DNA of 64,000 bases, from positions 186,001-250,000 of the forward strand of contig JALHQH010000005.1 in assembly GCA_022842065.1 (NCBI GenBank), given 5' to 3'. The notes under the pieces were generated by a model. The model searched no databases, had not been told where the DNA came from, and worked only from the letters and a program-made list of their open reading frames with translations. The DNA is from Caldilineaceae bacterium (GTDB lineage: Bacteria; Chloroflexota; Anaerolineae; Caldilineales; Caldilineaceae). Position 1 is the stretch's first letter; each line of letters starts with the position of its first letter. Both the position numbers and the translations under genes were made by a program. Below, in pieces: positions 43,594-52,151 of the stretch.

Positions 43594-44475
43594 TTATGAG
43601 CCAACCATCGGCAGATAGAGTTTGTTGTCCCTTGCTTCATCGCTCAGTGTCTCGGCCTCATCCTCGATCTCGACGGCATCCGTGGCACTTTCGCTTTCCC
43701 ATTCGGTAAAGTCCATGCCCGAACCAAAGTCCACCACGCTGCCATCTTCACTCTTGCTGAAGCGCTCTTCGCTGGCCAGCGCGGCATTAGTCTCGTCGGT
43801 AATCAAGGCGTTGTCACTAGCACTGCCCCCATAATTTTCCCAGCCGTTGAATTGTGCGCCTTTGGGGACGACAACCACCGTAAAGCGCATATCCAGTGGA
43901 TACCATTGGGCCGGGTTTTGACCATTCCAGCGCCAATTTTTGTAGTCGCTCACTGGTTTGCCATTTGCCGTCTTAATCGCAATGCCGTAGCGTTGGCGCG
44001 GGCGTGACCAATCGATGCTCTTGCCGCCCTTCTTCCAGAGACTGGGGACCGTTTGGCTCCAAGCCACGACCGTACCGGCGTTGCCACGCACGGCCTTCTG
44101 GATCCCACAACTTTCCAAACGGAAGTTGTCCTGCCAGATACAAAATTGCAGTTTCATATTTTGGGGGGTGGGTTGCCGCCGAATTTCCACGCGGTAATAG
44201 AGTGTCCCTTCGGCATAGTTAATCGGTGCGCGCCAGTTGCCATTGGCTTCCTTGCGTGGTGGATCATTGCGCGGAAAGCCACGATCACTCTTGGTCACAC
44301 TACGGTTGACTTCAAAGACTAACAATTGGCCGCCGGCCTGAACTGCTCCGGTATCAATCGCCCCATCGGTGGGCTTAGGCTCTTGCGCAAGCAGGCTTGC
44401 TGATGAACTGAAGAGCATCAAACAGAGTAACACAATCGTACTGCTCAAATAGAGACTACGTCGAACCATGGTCAA
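43594..44475 (-). CDS. Secreted protein with LP tail, tandem duplicate B
   Basis: 293 residues, aligned end to end with the 42349-43224 protein; most core residues are identical, including the two Cys, 'RQPTPQNMKLQFCIWQDNF' and the tail 'NKLYLPMVGS'. Differences concentrate just after the signal peptide (residues about 30-50). The gene, its leader and its terminator-like hairpin were duplicated together, so the duplication is about 1.25 kb and fairly recent. Function unknown. Confidence 0.7.
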   Translation of the reverse strand: MTMVRRSLYLSSTIVLLCLMLFSSSASLLAQEPKPTDGAIDTGAVQAGGQLLVFEVNRSVTKSDRGFPRNDPPRKEANGNWRAPINYAEGTLYYRVEIRRQPTPQNMKLQFCIWQDNFRLESCGIQKAVRGNAGTVVAWSQTVPSLWKKGGKSIDWSRPRQRYGIAIKTANGKPVSDYKNWRWNGQNPAQWYPLDMRFTVVVVPKGAQFNGWENYGGSASDNALITDETNAALASEERFSKSEDGSVVDFGSGMDFTEWESESATDAVEIEDEAETLSDEARDNKLYLPMVGS

Positions 44476-44551
44476 TCAATCTCCTTGAATCAGATACTTC
44501 CCCTCTAACGGGCCAATGTGGGTAGCACTGGGTCAGATGGCAAGTACACAA

Positions 44552-44594
44552 GTTGTTTGTCACACGCCCAATGGCGTCGCTGCATTCAAACAAC
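44552..44594 (-). promoter_or_regulatory. Structured leader element, copy B
   Basis: The same 8-bp arms as at 43311-43353 (GTTGTTTG 44552-44559, CAAACAAC 44587-44594) with the centre CACACGCCCAATGGCGTCGC conserved apart from a few changes. Confidence 0.5.
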
Positions 44595-44669
44595 ATGGTA
44601 AGCATACACCAAGGTGGTTGACTAACCTTGACTCTTGTCTGTCCAAAAGCATACGATAAAACCCAATTA

Positions 44670-45926
44670 CTATTTGAAAGAGGTCGCTGGTTCCCCTGCC
44701 AACCGTGGCGAGCGCCGCATGCCCCACATGAGTAGCGCGCCAAGCAAACTCAAGCCCACCCCCAGCAGGAAGATTGACTGATAGCCCCAGCGCTCGGCCA
44801 TGTAGCCACCACCAAAGCTAACGGAAGTAAAGGTCAGGCTCATCCCCATGGAGAGAATGCCATAGGCGAGCGAGCGCCAGCGGCTGGCGACCATTTCCAT
44901 CTGAAAGACTTGTAAGGCGGGCATCCACATCGCCGAGAGGGCCAGAATGCCCAGCCGCCCCACGCCGGCACCGAGCCAGTTGCCACCCAACGCCATTAAC
45001 AATAGGCTCAGCGCCGAGCCGGCGGTTGTCACCATCAAGGTCCAACCATTGCCATAGCGGAGCGCAAGCCGAGGGGCAATCAGCGGGGAAAACATCCCGA
45101 CAAATTGGCCGGCCCCAGTAATCAACCCGATGATCGCGGTGGAGAGGCGCAGGTCGGTATCCATATACGCGCTGCAGAAGGTCTGGCAAATCGCGGAACT
45201 ACTATTGCCCAGGTAGACATGCAGGATAAGCAGCACGGTTGGCCAGATGGGAAAAGGGACATTATCATCGGCTTGTTGGACCCGTTCGACCGTGCGTACG
45301 GGGCGGGTCATGCGCAGAATCGGCAAGATGCCGCCGCAGCCCAGCAACGCGCCAACCCAGAGGGCATAACGATAGGGGGCCGGATCATCAACATTACTCG
45401 CTAGCCAGAAGGCAAAAAGCGAAGGCAGCAGGCCACCAACAATCGTGCCACCAAAGGTACCTAGGCCACGCAAGGTGCCGCTCAGCGCATAGGCGCTGTT
45501 GCGATTCTCCGGCGTGGTCACGAGCATTAAGGCCGGCACCATGCTGATGCCATAGAGCGCCCAGCCCCCGGACAGAAAAGCCTGCCCCACCAGCGGCATC
45601 AGGTTGCGCCAAGGGGGTGGCACAAATTCAACCAGTGGTAGTAGCGCCATCCCTAGCACCGTACAAAAGCCACCGGCGATCATCGTGTTGCGGTCGCCAA
45701 AACGACTGCCCAATGCGCCACTCGGCAGGCTCATCACCATATAGGTCAACGAGCCAACGGCACTAAAAAGCCCAAGGTAGGAGAGATCGAAGCCCAAGCG
45801 CAACAGATAGAGCGGTTGGAGCAACATTTGAATGCCAAAGAAACTGATCGCCGAAATAGCCGAAGCCACCAGCAGCATGCGGGCATCCAAAGTAAAGTGA
45901 CTTAGCGAAAGGCGCGGTAGATACAT
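44670..45926 (-). CDS. MFS transporter
   Basis: 418 residues from ATG 45926; the frame extends to 46004 but that part translates a palindrome. Twelve membrane helices. The loop after helix 2 reads 'GALGSRFGDRNTMIAGG', the standard MFS motif A (G-X3-D/R...). The substrate is unknown; placed next to the GH29 fucosidase gene in the same direction, it may carry a sugar. No strong ribosome site precedes the chosen ATG. Confidence 0.8.
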   Translation of the reverse strand: MYLPRLSLSHFTLDARMLLVASAISAISFFGIQMLLQPLYLLRLGFDLSYLGLFSAVGSLTYMVMSLPSGALGSRFGDRNTMIAGGFCTVLGMALLPLVEFVPPPWRNLMPLVGQAFLSGGWALYGISMVPALMLVTTPENRNSAYALSGTLRGLGTFGGTIVGGLLPSLFAFWLASNVDDPAPYRYALWVGALLGCGGILPILRMTRPVRTVERVQQADDNVPFPIWPTVLLILHVYLGNSSSAICQTFCSAYMDTDLRLSTAIIGLITGAGQFVGMFSPLIAPRLALRYGNGWTLMVTTAGSALSLLLMALGGNWLGAGVGRLGILALSAMWMPALQVFQMEMVASRWRSLAYGILSMGMSLTFTSVSFGGGYMAERWGYQSIFLLGVGLSLLGALLMWGMRRSPRLAGEPATSFK

Positions 45927-45980
45927 ATGGTTGGCTGTCTGTTGAAAGGGCGGGAGTAGGAAATGGGTAGGTAGATAGAT

Positions 45981-46046
45981 AGGTAAATCGGTAAATCGGT
46001 ACATCGGTATACTGATTTACCGATTTACCGATTTACTGATTTACCT
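45981..46046. repeat. Palindrome of GGTAAATC repeats
   Basis: The left half repeats GGTAAATC or a close variant three to four times (45981-46010) and the right half repeats the complement GATTTACC (46011-46046). It lies between the fucosidase stop and the MFS start. Confidence 0.8.
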
Positions 46047-46047
46047 C

Positions 46048-47496
46048 CTATACTATTTTCAGCACAAAGGCATAAGCACAGGGTGGTTGGGCGGGCAGTT
46101 GGACGTGGAGGGCGTCGGCATCTTGGGTCCAAGATAGGTTGCCTGGGTGGCCAAGTAGTTGGATCTGTGTAAGCGGTTCTGCCCGTAAGCCTTGGGCGCT
46201 GCCAAGTGATTTAATCACAAATTCTTGGCCGGGCCAGGCAAGGGCAATGGCATAGAGGGTGCTGCCATTGGTCGTAAAGCGAATATCAGCGCCAGTGAAG
46301 GCGGTGCGCTTGGTATCGGTAAAGGCCCCTTCGCTTACTTCGGTAGGTCCTTCGCCAAAGATCTGCCAGGGACGTGTATTATAGATCGCTTCGCCATTGA
46401 TCCCCAGCCAGGCACCAATTGCCCGCAACATCTGCTGTTCTTCGTCGGGAATCGTGCCATCCGGTTTGGGGCCGATATTGAGCAACAGCGCGCCATTTTT
46501 GCTCACCACGTCGACGAGATCGGTCACCAGCGATTCAACCGTCTTGTACTCTTGCTGCGGGGTATAGCCCCACGAGTTCTTGGCGACCGAGGTATCATTC
46601 TGCCAGAAAAAGTCGGGCAGGCCGGCCAGTTGACCGCGCTCAATGTCATAAACGGCGGTGCCTTTGGGGAACGCTTCGTATTTATAGTTGACGGCGACGC
46701 CCTTACCCCATTGTGCCGCGCTGTTGTAATAATAGGCGGCAAAGCGCGGCAGATAGGACTTAAAGGCATCGTGGCCGATCCACCAGTCAAACCAGATCAG
46801 CTGTGGTTGATATTTATCGATCACTTCGCAAGTGCGCAGCAGCCAGTCATTCAGGTAGGCTTGGTCGGGGTAGGGGGTCACATCGAGCGCATGTGCATCG
46901 CCATCCATCGGCGTGGCCGGGCCATAAAAGTCGGCATACTGTGGGTCATTGACATCAGAATCATATTCGCGCCCGCCATTCATAAACCACCAATGTTCGG
47001 CGCGGTGGCTGGAGATGCCAAAGACCATGCCGGCGGCGCGTGTGCTAGCCGCTAGCTCACCAATAATATCGCGCTTCGGCCCCATTTCCGCGGCATTCCA
47101 ACGGCTGAGCTCGCTGGCATACATCTGAAAGCCGTCGTGATGTTCGGCCACCGGCACCACAAACCGCGCGCCGGCCGCTTTGAAGAGCATCACCCATTCG
47201 TCAGCATCAAACTTTTCAGCAGTGAACAGCGGAATGAAATCTTTATAGCCAAATTCATGGTGCGGCCCATAGGTCGCAACATGGTGTTCGAATTCAGGCC
47301 GCCCTTGCAGGTACATTTGCCGGGGATACCACTCGTTGCCAAAGCCGGGCACACAATAAGGCCCCCAGTGGATGAAGATGCCAAATTTGCCGTCGATATA
47401 CCAATCGGGCACGGGGAAATTTTGCATCGTCGCCCAATCCGGCTGATAGGGGCCAGCATTCACGCCTTGCGCAATTTTAGTCAAGGTGATCGTCAT
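46048..47496 (-). CDS. GH29 family alpha-L-fucosidase
   Basis: 482 residues with GAGGGATT before the ATG. The N-terminal barrel shows 'WYIDGKFGIFIHWGPYCVPG', 'WVMLFKAAGARFVVPVAEHHDGF' (His pair binding fucose) and the nucleophile Asp in 'PQLIWFDWWIGH' (about residue 236). 'ALLLNIGPKPDGTIP' ends the barrel. A C-terminal beta-sandwich follows residue 385. No signal peptide. It is a retaining fucosidase acting on alpha-1,3/1,4/1,6-linked fucose. It complements the inverting GH95 enzyme encoded at 8-10 kb. Confidence 0.9.
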   Translation of the reverse strand: MTITLTKIAQGVNAGPYQPDWATMQNFPVPDWYIDGKFGIFIHWGPYCVPGFGNEWYPRQMYLQGRPEFEHHVATYGPHHEFGYKDFIPLFTAEKFDADEWVMLFKAAGARFVVPVAEHHDGFQMYASELSRWNAAEMGPKRDIIGELAASTRAAGMVFGISSHRAEHWWFMNGGREYDSDVNDPQYADFYGPATPMDGDAHALDVTPYPDQAYLNDWLLRTCEVIDKYQPQLIWFDWWIGHDAFKSYLPRFAAYYYNSAAQWGKGVAVNYKYEAFPKGTAVYDIERGQLAGLPDFFWQNDTSVAKNSWGYTPQQEYKTVESLVTDLVDVVSKNGALLLNIGPKPDGTIPDEEQQMLRAIGAWLGINGEAIYNTRPWQIFGEGPTEVSEGAFTDTKRTAFTGADIRFTTNGSTLYAIALAWPGQEFVIKSLGSAQGLRAEPLTQIQLLGHPGNLSWTQDADALHVQLPAQPPCAYAFVLKIV

Positions 47497-47825
47497 AATC
47501 CCTCATTTCAAATCGTTTCTTGCATGCTTACTAAGTAAGAATGCTGCCGCTAGTCGGCCTCATAAAAATAGGAGAGGCAGTTGTGGCCGATCACGGTCAT
47601 TACTGCCTCTAAATCGATTAACTGCTATTGTAATTCAAGATCGGGGCCAGGCAAAGTCTACTTTTCGCTTTGGCTATTCCTTGATATTGGCATGAAAAAA
47701 TTAGGGTTTTTGCAACGTAAATTTCCATTTGTTGGCAACTGTACACCTACAGTAGAATCAATCACATTGGGCGACTGAGCCTTCCTTTGCGTACGCAAGC
47801 AATGGGTAGATCCTAAAAACACTCT
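47497..47825. other. Divergent intergenic region with one hairpin
   Basis: AGAGGCAGT (47573-47581) pairs with ACTGCCTCT (47602-47610). Further on, TTGCAAC (47710-47716) faces TTGGCAA (47732-47738), a loose LacI-like symmetry. A plus-strand -10 candidate GTAGAAT lies near 47751-47757. No gene is supported here. Confidence 0.4.
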
Positions 47826-47839
47826 AGAAAGAACAGATT

Positions 47840-48673
47840 ATGCGTCTTGGCGCTCCCCTTATTCAACCCGCTGCCGACCCGGCCGCGTGGGTCGCGGCCG
47901 TGCAGGCCAAAGGCTATCGGGCGGCCTATTGTCCCGTGAAACCGGATGCTGAGCTTGGTGTGATTGCAGCCTATCGTGAAGCTGCGCAAGCGGCTGATAT
48001 TGTGATTGCCGAAGTTGGCGCGTGGAGTAATCCGCTTAGCCCCGACCCGGCGACGCGCACCACCGCGCTTGACAAATGTAAAGCGTCGCTCCTGCTGGCC
48101 GAACGGATCGGGGCGCGCTGCTGTGTCAACATTGCCGGCTCGCGTGGCGAAAAATGGGATGGTCCGCACCCCGCCGATCTGACTCCAGAGACCTTTGACC
48201 TGATTGTGACCACCACCCGCGAGATCATCGACGCGGTTCAGCCGCGTGAGACCGTCTATGCGTTGGAGACCATGCCCTGGATGTACCCCGATTCACTGGA
48301 GAGCTATCAACGGTTGATTGCCGCGATTGACCGGCCTGGCTTTGGCGTTCACTTTGACCCGGTCAACCTGGTCAACAGTCCGCAGCGCTATTTTCAGAAC
48401 GCTGACCTGATCCGCTCCTGTGTTGCGGCCTTAGGACCACAGATCCGCAGCGTGCATGTCAAGGATATTCAACTGGCCGACCGCTTGACCGTCCATCTGG
48501 ATGAGGTGCGCCCTGGTCAGGGAGGGCTGGATCTGCGCACACTCCTGCGTGAATTGAATCAGCTTAACCCGACATTGCCGATCATGTTGGAACATCTCCC
48601 CAACGAAACCGAATATGACCTGGCGGCCGCCCATGTGCGCGCCGTCGCCAAAGCAGAAGGAATTGCGTTATGA
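47840..48673 (+). CDS. Sugar phosphate isomerase/epimerase, TIM-barrel
   Basis: 277 residues. 'ADIVIAEVGAWSNPLSPD', 'YALETMPWMYPDSLESYQ', 'GVHFDPVNLVNSPQRYF' and 'IRSVHVKDIQL' fit the xylose-isomerase-like barrel with metal-binding Glu, Asp and His residues. The stop overlaps the next start (ATGA), so it is translationally coupled to the dehydrogenase-like protein. Probably acts on a keto- or aldo-sugar in the cytoplasm. Confidence 0.82.
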   Translation: MRLGAPLIQPAADPAAWVAAVQAKGYRAAYCPVKPDAELGVIAAYREAAQAADIVIAEVGAWSNPLSPDPATRTTALDKCKASLLLAERIGARCCVNIAGSRGEKWDGPHPADLTPETFDLIVTTTREIIDAVQPRETVYALETMPWMYPDSLESYQRLIAAIDRPGFGVHFDPVNLVNSPQRYFQNADLIRSCVAALGPQIRSVHVKDIQLADRLTVHLDEVRPGQGGLDLRTLLRELNQLNPTLPIMLEHLPNETEYDLAAAHVRAVAKAEGIAL

Positions 48674-49650
48674 CCGACCAGATTTATGCTGTCACCTTTA
48701 CGGCCCGTGAACAAGCGGAGCTGCTGCCTGTCACCGACGAAACGCTCGACCCCGGCCCCAATGAAATTGCCGGCCGCACGCTGGTGACCCTGGCCAGCCC
48801 CGGCACTGAACTCAACGGTGCCTATATTGGTAACCAATTTCCCCGCTATCCTGGCTATGCCGCCATTTTTGAGGTGGAACGCATCGGCACCGAGGTGCAG
48901 GGGGTCCAGCCCGGCGAGTTGCGCTTCTGCATGGGGCGTCACCGCTCCTATCAACGCTTTCCCGTGACCGAAACCGTCGCCGTACCAACCGGGCTGGCCC
49001 CGGAAAGTGCCGTCTTTACGCGCCTGATGGGGGTGCCGATGGCGACGTTGACCACCACCGCCGCCCGGCCACCCGCCTTGGTGATGGTGACCGGGTTGGG
49101 GCCGGTCGGCAATCTGGGCGCACAGATTTTTCAATCTTGTGGCTATCAAGTCTTAGTCGTCGATCCCGATCCGACGCGCCAAGAACTGGCCAATCATGTG
49201 GGGCTGAACCGGGTTTATGCCAGTGTGCCCAAGGATGACCCGACCATCGCCGGCCAAGTGGCGCTGCAGTTGGAATGTTCTGGGCATGAGCAAGCCGCAG
49301 TTGATGGCTGTCATGTGTTGCAAAAATATGGGGAATTGAGCCAGATCGGCGCGCCGTGGTCGCAGCGCAACAACGCCACCGCCCATGAACTGTTGCGGCT
49401 GATCTTCTTCAACTATCTCACCGTGCGCAGCGGCTGGGAGTGGCAACTGCCCAACCATCCCACCACCTTCCGCCGGGGGAGTATTTTCGAGAATTATGCG
49501 GCTGGGTTGCAGTGGTTGCATGAGGGACGAGTCAAAGTCGATGGGCTCTATGAGTTGATGGATCCCACCAAGGCGCAACAGGCGTATCAGGATATCCTCC
49601 ACCGTCGCCTCACGGTTCTCGCGCCGATGTTTGATTGGCGGGGGGTGTAG
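48670..49650 (+). CDS. Zinc-binding dehydrogenase-like oxidoreductase (MDR family)
   Basis: 326 residues. A GroES-like N-terminal domain ('TLVTLASPGTELNGAYIGNQFPRYPGY' in two parts) and a Rossmann fold ('MVTGLGPVGNLGAQIFQSCG') define the medium-chain dehydrogenase fold. The usual structural-zinc Cys cluster is absent and the catalytic Cys is not evident ('ASPGTELNG' replaces the Cys region). 'GSIFENYAAGLQWL' is typical of the C-terminal part. Likely oxidises a sugar alcohol or reduces a keto-sugar with NAD(P), working with the isomerase. Confidence 0.8.
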   Translation: MTDQIYAVTFTAREQAELLPVTDETLDPGPNEIAGRTLVTLASPGTELNGAYIGNQFPRYPGYAAIFEVERIGTEVQGVQPGELRFCMGRHRSYQRFPVTETVAVPTGLAPESAVFTRLMGVPMATLTTTAARPPALVMVTGLGPVGNLGAQIFQSCGYQVLVVDPDPTRQELANHVGLNRVYASVPKDDPTIAGQVALQLECSGHEQAAVDGCHVLQKYGELSQIGAPWSQRNNATAHELLRLIFFNYLTVRSGWEWQLPNHPTTFRRGSIFENYAAGLQWLHEGRVKVDGLYELMDPTKAQQAYQDILHRRLTVLAPMFDWRGV

Positions 49651-49674
49651 GAAGCCACATATACTCAGCTCTGT

Positions 49675-49717
49675 CATAATTTAACATTTTTACTCGTGTG
49701 GAAAATGTTAAATTATG
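49675..49717. promoter_or_regulatory. Second copy of the 35-bp oriented palindrome
   Basis: ATTTAACATTTT (49679-49690), spacer TACTCGTGTGG, AAAATGTTAAAT (49702-49713). Arms extend outward as CATA/TATG to 16 perfect pairs. Same arm and spacer lengths as 17130-17164. It lies 25 bases after the dehydrogenase stop, between convergent genes, so its target is not obvious. Confidence 0.65.
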
Positions 49718-49888
49718 TCAACCCCTTGAGATCCTGTTGAAGCAGATCGGCCTGCTCAATCCCCCACTGCCCAAGATGGGCGCATCACACCGCCAACTGG
49801 ACCGGACTGGGACGCAGAATGGGATTGGGCTATTTTGCGCGGGTGCGCGTTGCCGCCTGGTAAATTTTGGCTACGAATTTCACTGATC
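49718..49888. other. Probable degenerate sequence
   Basis: No intact gene. On the minus strand 'HLGQWGIEQADLLQQDLKGL' reads to a TAA at about 49718-49720 and looks protein-like, but it is cut off upstream by a stop. A lost gene that once followed the palindrome is possible. Confidence 0.25.
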
Positions 49889-49972
49889 AGTAGACCGCAA
49901 TCCGTGTACTGGGCGTTGCCAGACGCCCCCCGTTTGCATCAGGGGATGCAAACTATACGGTTGCGATCTACT
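49889..49972. repeat. Three-way-junction palindrome
   Basis: The outer arms 49889-49908 and 49954-49972 pair with few differences. Inside are two complete hairpins: GGGCGT-TGCCAG-ACGCCC and GTTTGCATC-AGG-GGATGCAAAC (49932-49953). The second shares GCATCAGGGGATGC with the element at 35956-35977, where the stem bases differ on both sides in a pairing-preserving way. Confidence 0.65.
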
Positions 49973-50030
49973 AATCATCAATTAGCCGGCGGGATCAAGT
50001 GGGGGAGACACCGGATCACCTAGCCTTAGC

Positions 50031-51071
50031 CTAATCTACGGGCTGGGTAATAAAGACATGATCAAGGCCGCTCTGATCCAGGGTTGGCACTTTGGTGCCC
50101 TGGCCGTCGGTCTCATGTAGATAACAGGCCACCGCCCGATGCGCCGCCGTGCGATAGAGCGGCGGATGTTTGGTCTGGCAGACTGGCATAGCCTGGGCGC
50201 AGCGGTCGGCGAACTTGCAACCCTGGAAATCAGCCGCGGGTTTGGAGGGAGGCGGGCTGTTGTCCCGGTGCCACATGCGCTCTGGCACGGCGAGGGGAAT
50301 CGAGTTCATCAGCAGTTGGGTGTAGGGGTGTTCGGGTTCGCGCACGACGCGCGTCACATCCCCGGCCTCGGCAACCGCGCCATGATAGAGCACGATCATG
50401 TTGTGGCTGATCTGAAAGCCGGTGGCCAGATCGTGGGTGATGTAGACAATCGAGATGCCAAATTTTTGGTTTAGCTCCTGCAAGTTGCCGAGGATCGTCG
50501 CCCGCAGTGAGGCATCCACCATCGAAACCGGTTCATCGGCAATGATCAGCTTGGGTTTGAGCAGCAGCGCCCGCGCCACCATGACGCGCTGTCGTTGTCC
50601 GCCGCTCATCTCGTGCGGATAGCGGCCCAAAGTCTCCTCGGGGCGCAAGCCAACGGTCTCCAGCACATTGTCGATCAACTTGCGCGCCTCGCGGCGTGAA
50701 CTGGCCAATTTGAATTTGGCAATCGGCTTGGTCAGCACATGATCGACCTTGTAAAAGGGGTTGTAGACGCCATAGGGATCTTGGAAAATGAATTGCACAT
50801 CATGTAAAAATTGGCGGCGCTCGCGTTTGTCCATCTCCTGGAGATTACGCCCATTGTAGAGCACCTCCCCGTGAGTCGGCACTTCCAGCCCCAAAAGCAG
50901 CCGCATCAGCGTCGTCTTGCCGCTGCCGCTCTCCCCCACCACTGCGGTGATCAGCGGCGGACTGTCGTGCAGCGTCATCGAAAAATTTTCCAGCGCAATC
51001 GTACGCTTTTTATCAAACAAACCGCCCCCAAAGATCTTGGAGACGTTGCGAAATTCGATTAATGGAGCCAT
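50031..51071 (-). CDS. Oligopeptide/oligosaccharide ABC transporter ATPase (DppF/OppF type)
   Basis: 346 residues from ATG 51071 (AAGGA upstream); the longer frame to 51110 runs into a palindrome. Walker A 'GESGSGKTTL', signature 'MSGGQRQRV', Walker B 'LIIADEPVSMVD', switch His in 'YITHDL'. The C-terminal Cys motif 'GCKFADRCAQAMPVC' is typical of the Opp/Dpp ATPases. Last gene of the five-gene importer cluster. Confidence 0.9.
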   Translation of the reverse strand: MAPLIEFRNVSKIFGGGLFDKKRTIALENFSMTLHDSPPLITAVVGESGSGKTTLMRLLLGLEVPTHGEVLYNGRNLQEMDKRERRQFLHDVQFIFQDPYGVYNPFYKVDHVLTKPIAKFKLASSRREARKLIDNVLETVGLRPEETLGRYPHEMSGGQRQRVMVARALLLKPKLIIADEPVSMVDASLRATILGNLQELNQKFGISIVYITHDLATGFQISHNMIVLYHGAVAEAGDVTRVVREPEHPYTQLLMNSIPLAVPERMWHRDNSPPPSKPAADFQGCKFADRCAQAMPVCQTKHPPLYRTAAHRAVACYLHETDGQGTKVPTLDQSGLDHVFITQPVD

Positions 51072-51086
51072 GGGAATTCCTTGGGA

Positions 51087-51188
51087 TTGGGTAATTGGGT
51101 GATTGGTCACTGGGTGATTGGTGATTGGTGATTGCGCGCCGAATGGGCATCAAATTGCTCACCAATCACCTAATCACCCAATTACCTA
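51087..51188. repeat. Palindrome of GGTGATTG-type repeats between the two ATPase genes
   Basis: Left half (51087-51134) repeats GGTGATTG and GGTAATTGG; right half (51150-51188) repeats the complements CAATCACC and CCAATTACC. It separates the dppD- and dppF-type genes in an otherwise tight operon. Confidence 0.8.
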
Positions 51189-52151
51189 ACTTGCTTCCAA
51201 CAAATGACAAGCCGCCCACCGTTGGGGGGCCGCCTCGATCAGCGGGGGGGCGGCGACGGTGCAGCGGTCAAAGGTATGCGGACAGCGGGGATGGAAGGCA
51301 CAACCCGAGGGGAGATTTAAGAGTTGCGGTGCCAGCCCTGGAATGCCGGCCAGCGGCTTTTTCTCCGTGGCGGAGGGCAAACTCTCGATCAACATGCGCG
51401 TGTAGGGATGTTTGGGATCAACCAGGGTTTTGCGGATATCGCCGATCTCGGCCAGCCGGCCGGCATACATCACTCCCAGTCGATCCACCGTTTGCGCCAT
51501 CAACCCCATATCGTGGCCGACGAGGATGATCGCCGCGCCCAATTCGGCCTGCACATCTTGCAAGGTCTCGATAATGCGTTTTTGCACGACCACATCGAGT
51601 GCGCTGGTCGGCTCATCGGCAATGATCACCTTGGGTTTCATGCTAATCGCAATTGCCATGACCACCCGCTGTTTCATCCCGCCGCTCAACTCGTGGGCGT
51701 GCAGATTGGCGACATCCGCGCGTAAGCCCACCTTTTCGAGCAGGCTCTGCACATGCTGATCAGCTTCGGCGCGAGTCAGCACCCGGCCATGATCGCGCAG
51801 CCCATCAAGGATCTGTTCGCGAATGCGGGTCACCGGGTTGAGCGAGTTCATCGCCCCTTGGGGGATGAGCGCAATTTCGGCTAAACGGACCTTTTTATAG
51901 GCATCTTCGGAAAGCCCGGCCAAATTGCGACCATTGAGCAGAATTTCACCCCCGGCGATCCGCCCTGGCGAACGAATCAAGCCGACCAGGGCCATGCCCA
52001 TGGTCGTCTTGCCTGAGCCGGATTCGCCGACTAGCCCCAAAATTTCGCCCTTGTGCAGGTCAAAACTGACATCGTTGACCGCATTGACCGGGCCACGCCC
52101 GGTGTCGTACTGCACTTGTAGATTGCGCACTTGTAACACGACTTCGCTCAT
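51186..52151 (-). CDS. Oligopeptide/oligosaccharide ABC transporter ATPase (DppD/OppD type)
   Basis: 321 residues. Walker A 'GESGSGKTTM', signature 'LSGGMKQRVV', Walker B 'VIIADEPTSALD', and the Cys motif 'GCAFHPRCPHTFDRC' near the C-terminus. The start overlaps the stop of the DppC-type permease gene (ATGA). Powers the importer with the DppF-type subunit. Confidence 0.9.
   Translation of the reverse strand: MSEVVLQVRNLQVQYDTGRGPVNAVNDVSFDLHKGEILGLVGESGSGKTTMGMALVGLIRSPGRIAGGEILLNGRNLAGLSEDAYKKVRLAEIALIPQGAMNSLNPVTRIREQILDGLRDHGRVLTRAEADQHVQSLLEKVGLRADVANLHAHELSGGMKQRVVMAIAISMKPKVIIADEPTSALDVVVQKRIIETLQDVQAELGAAIILVGHDMGLMAQTVDRLGVMYAGRLAEIGDIRKTLVDPKHPYTRMLIESLPSATEKKPLAGIPGLAPQLLNLPSGCAFHPRCPHTFDRCTVAAPPLIEAAPQRWAACHLLEAS

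Noticed and set aside
49698..49886. 62-residue plus-strand open frame
   Set aside because: It starts inside the shared palindrome without a ribosome site and resembles no known protein.
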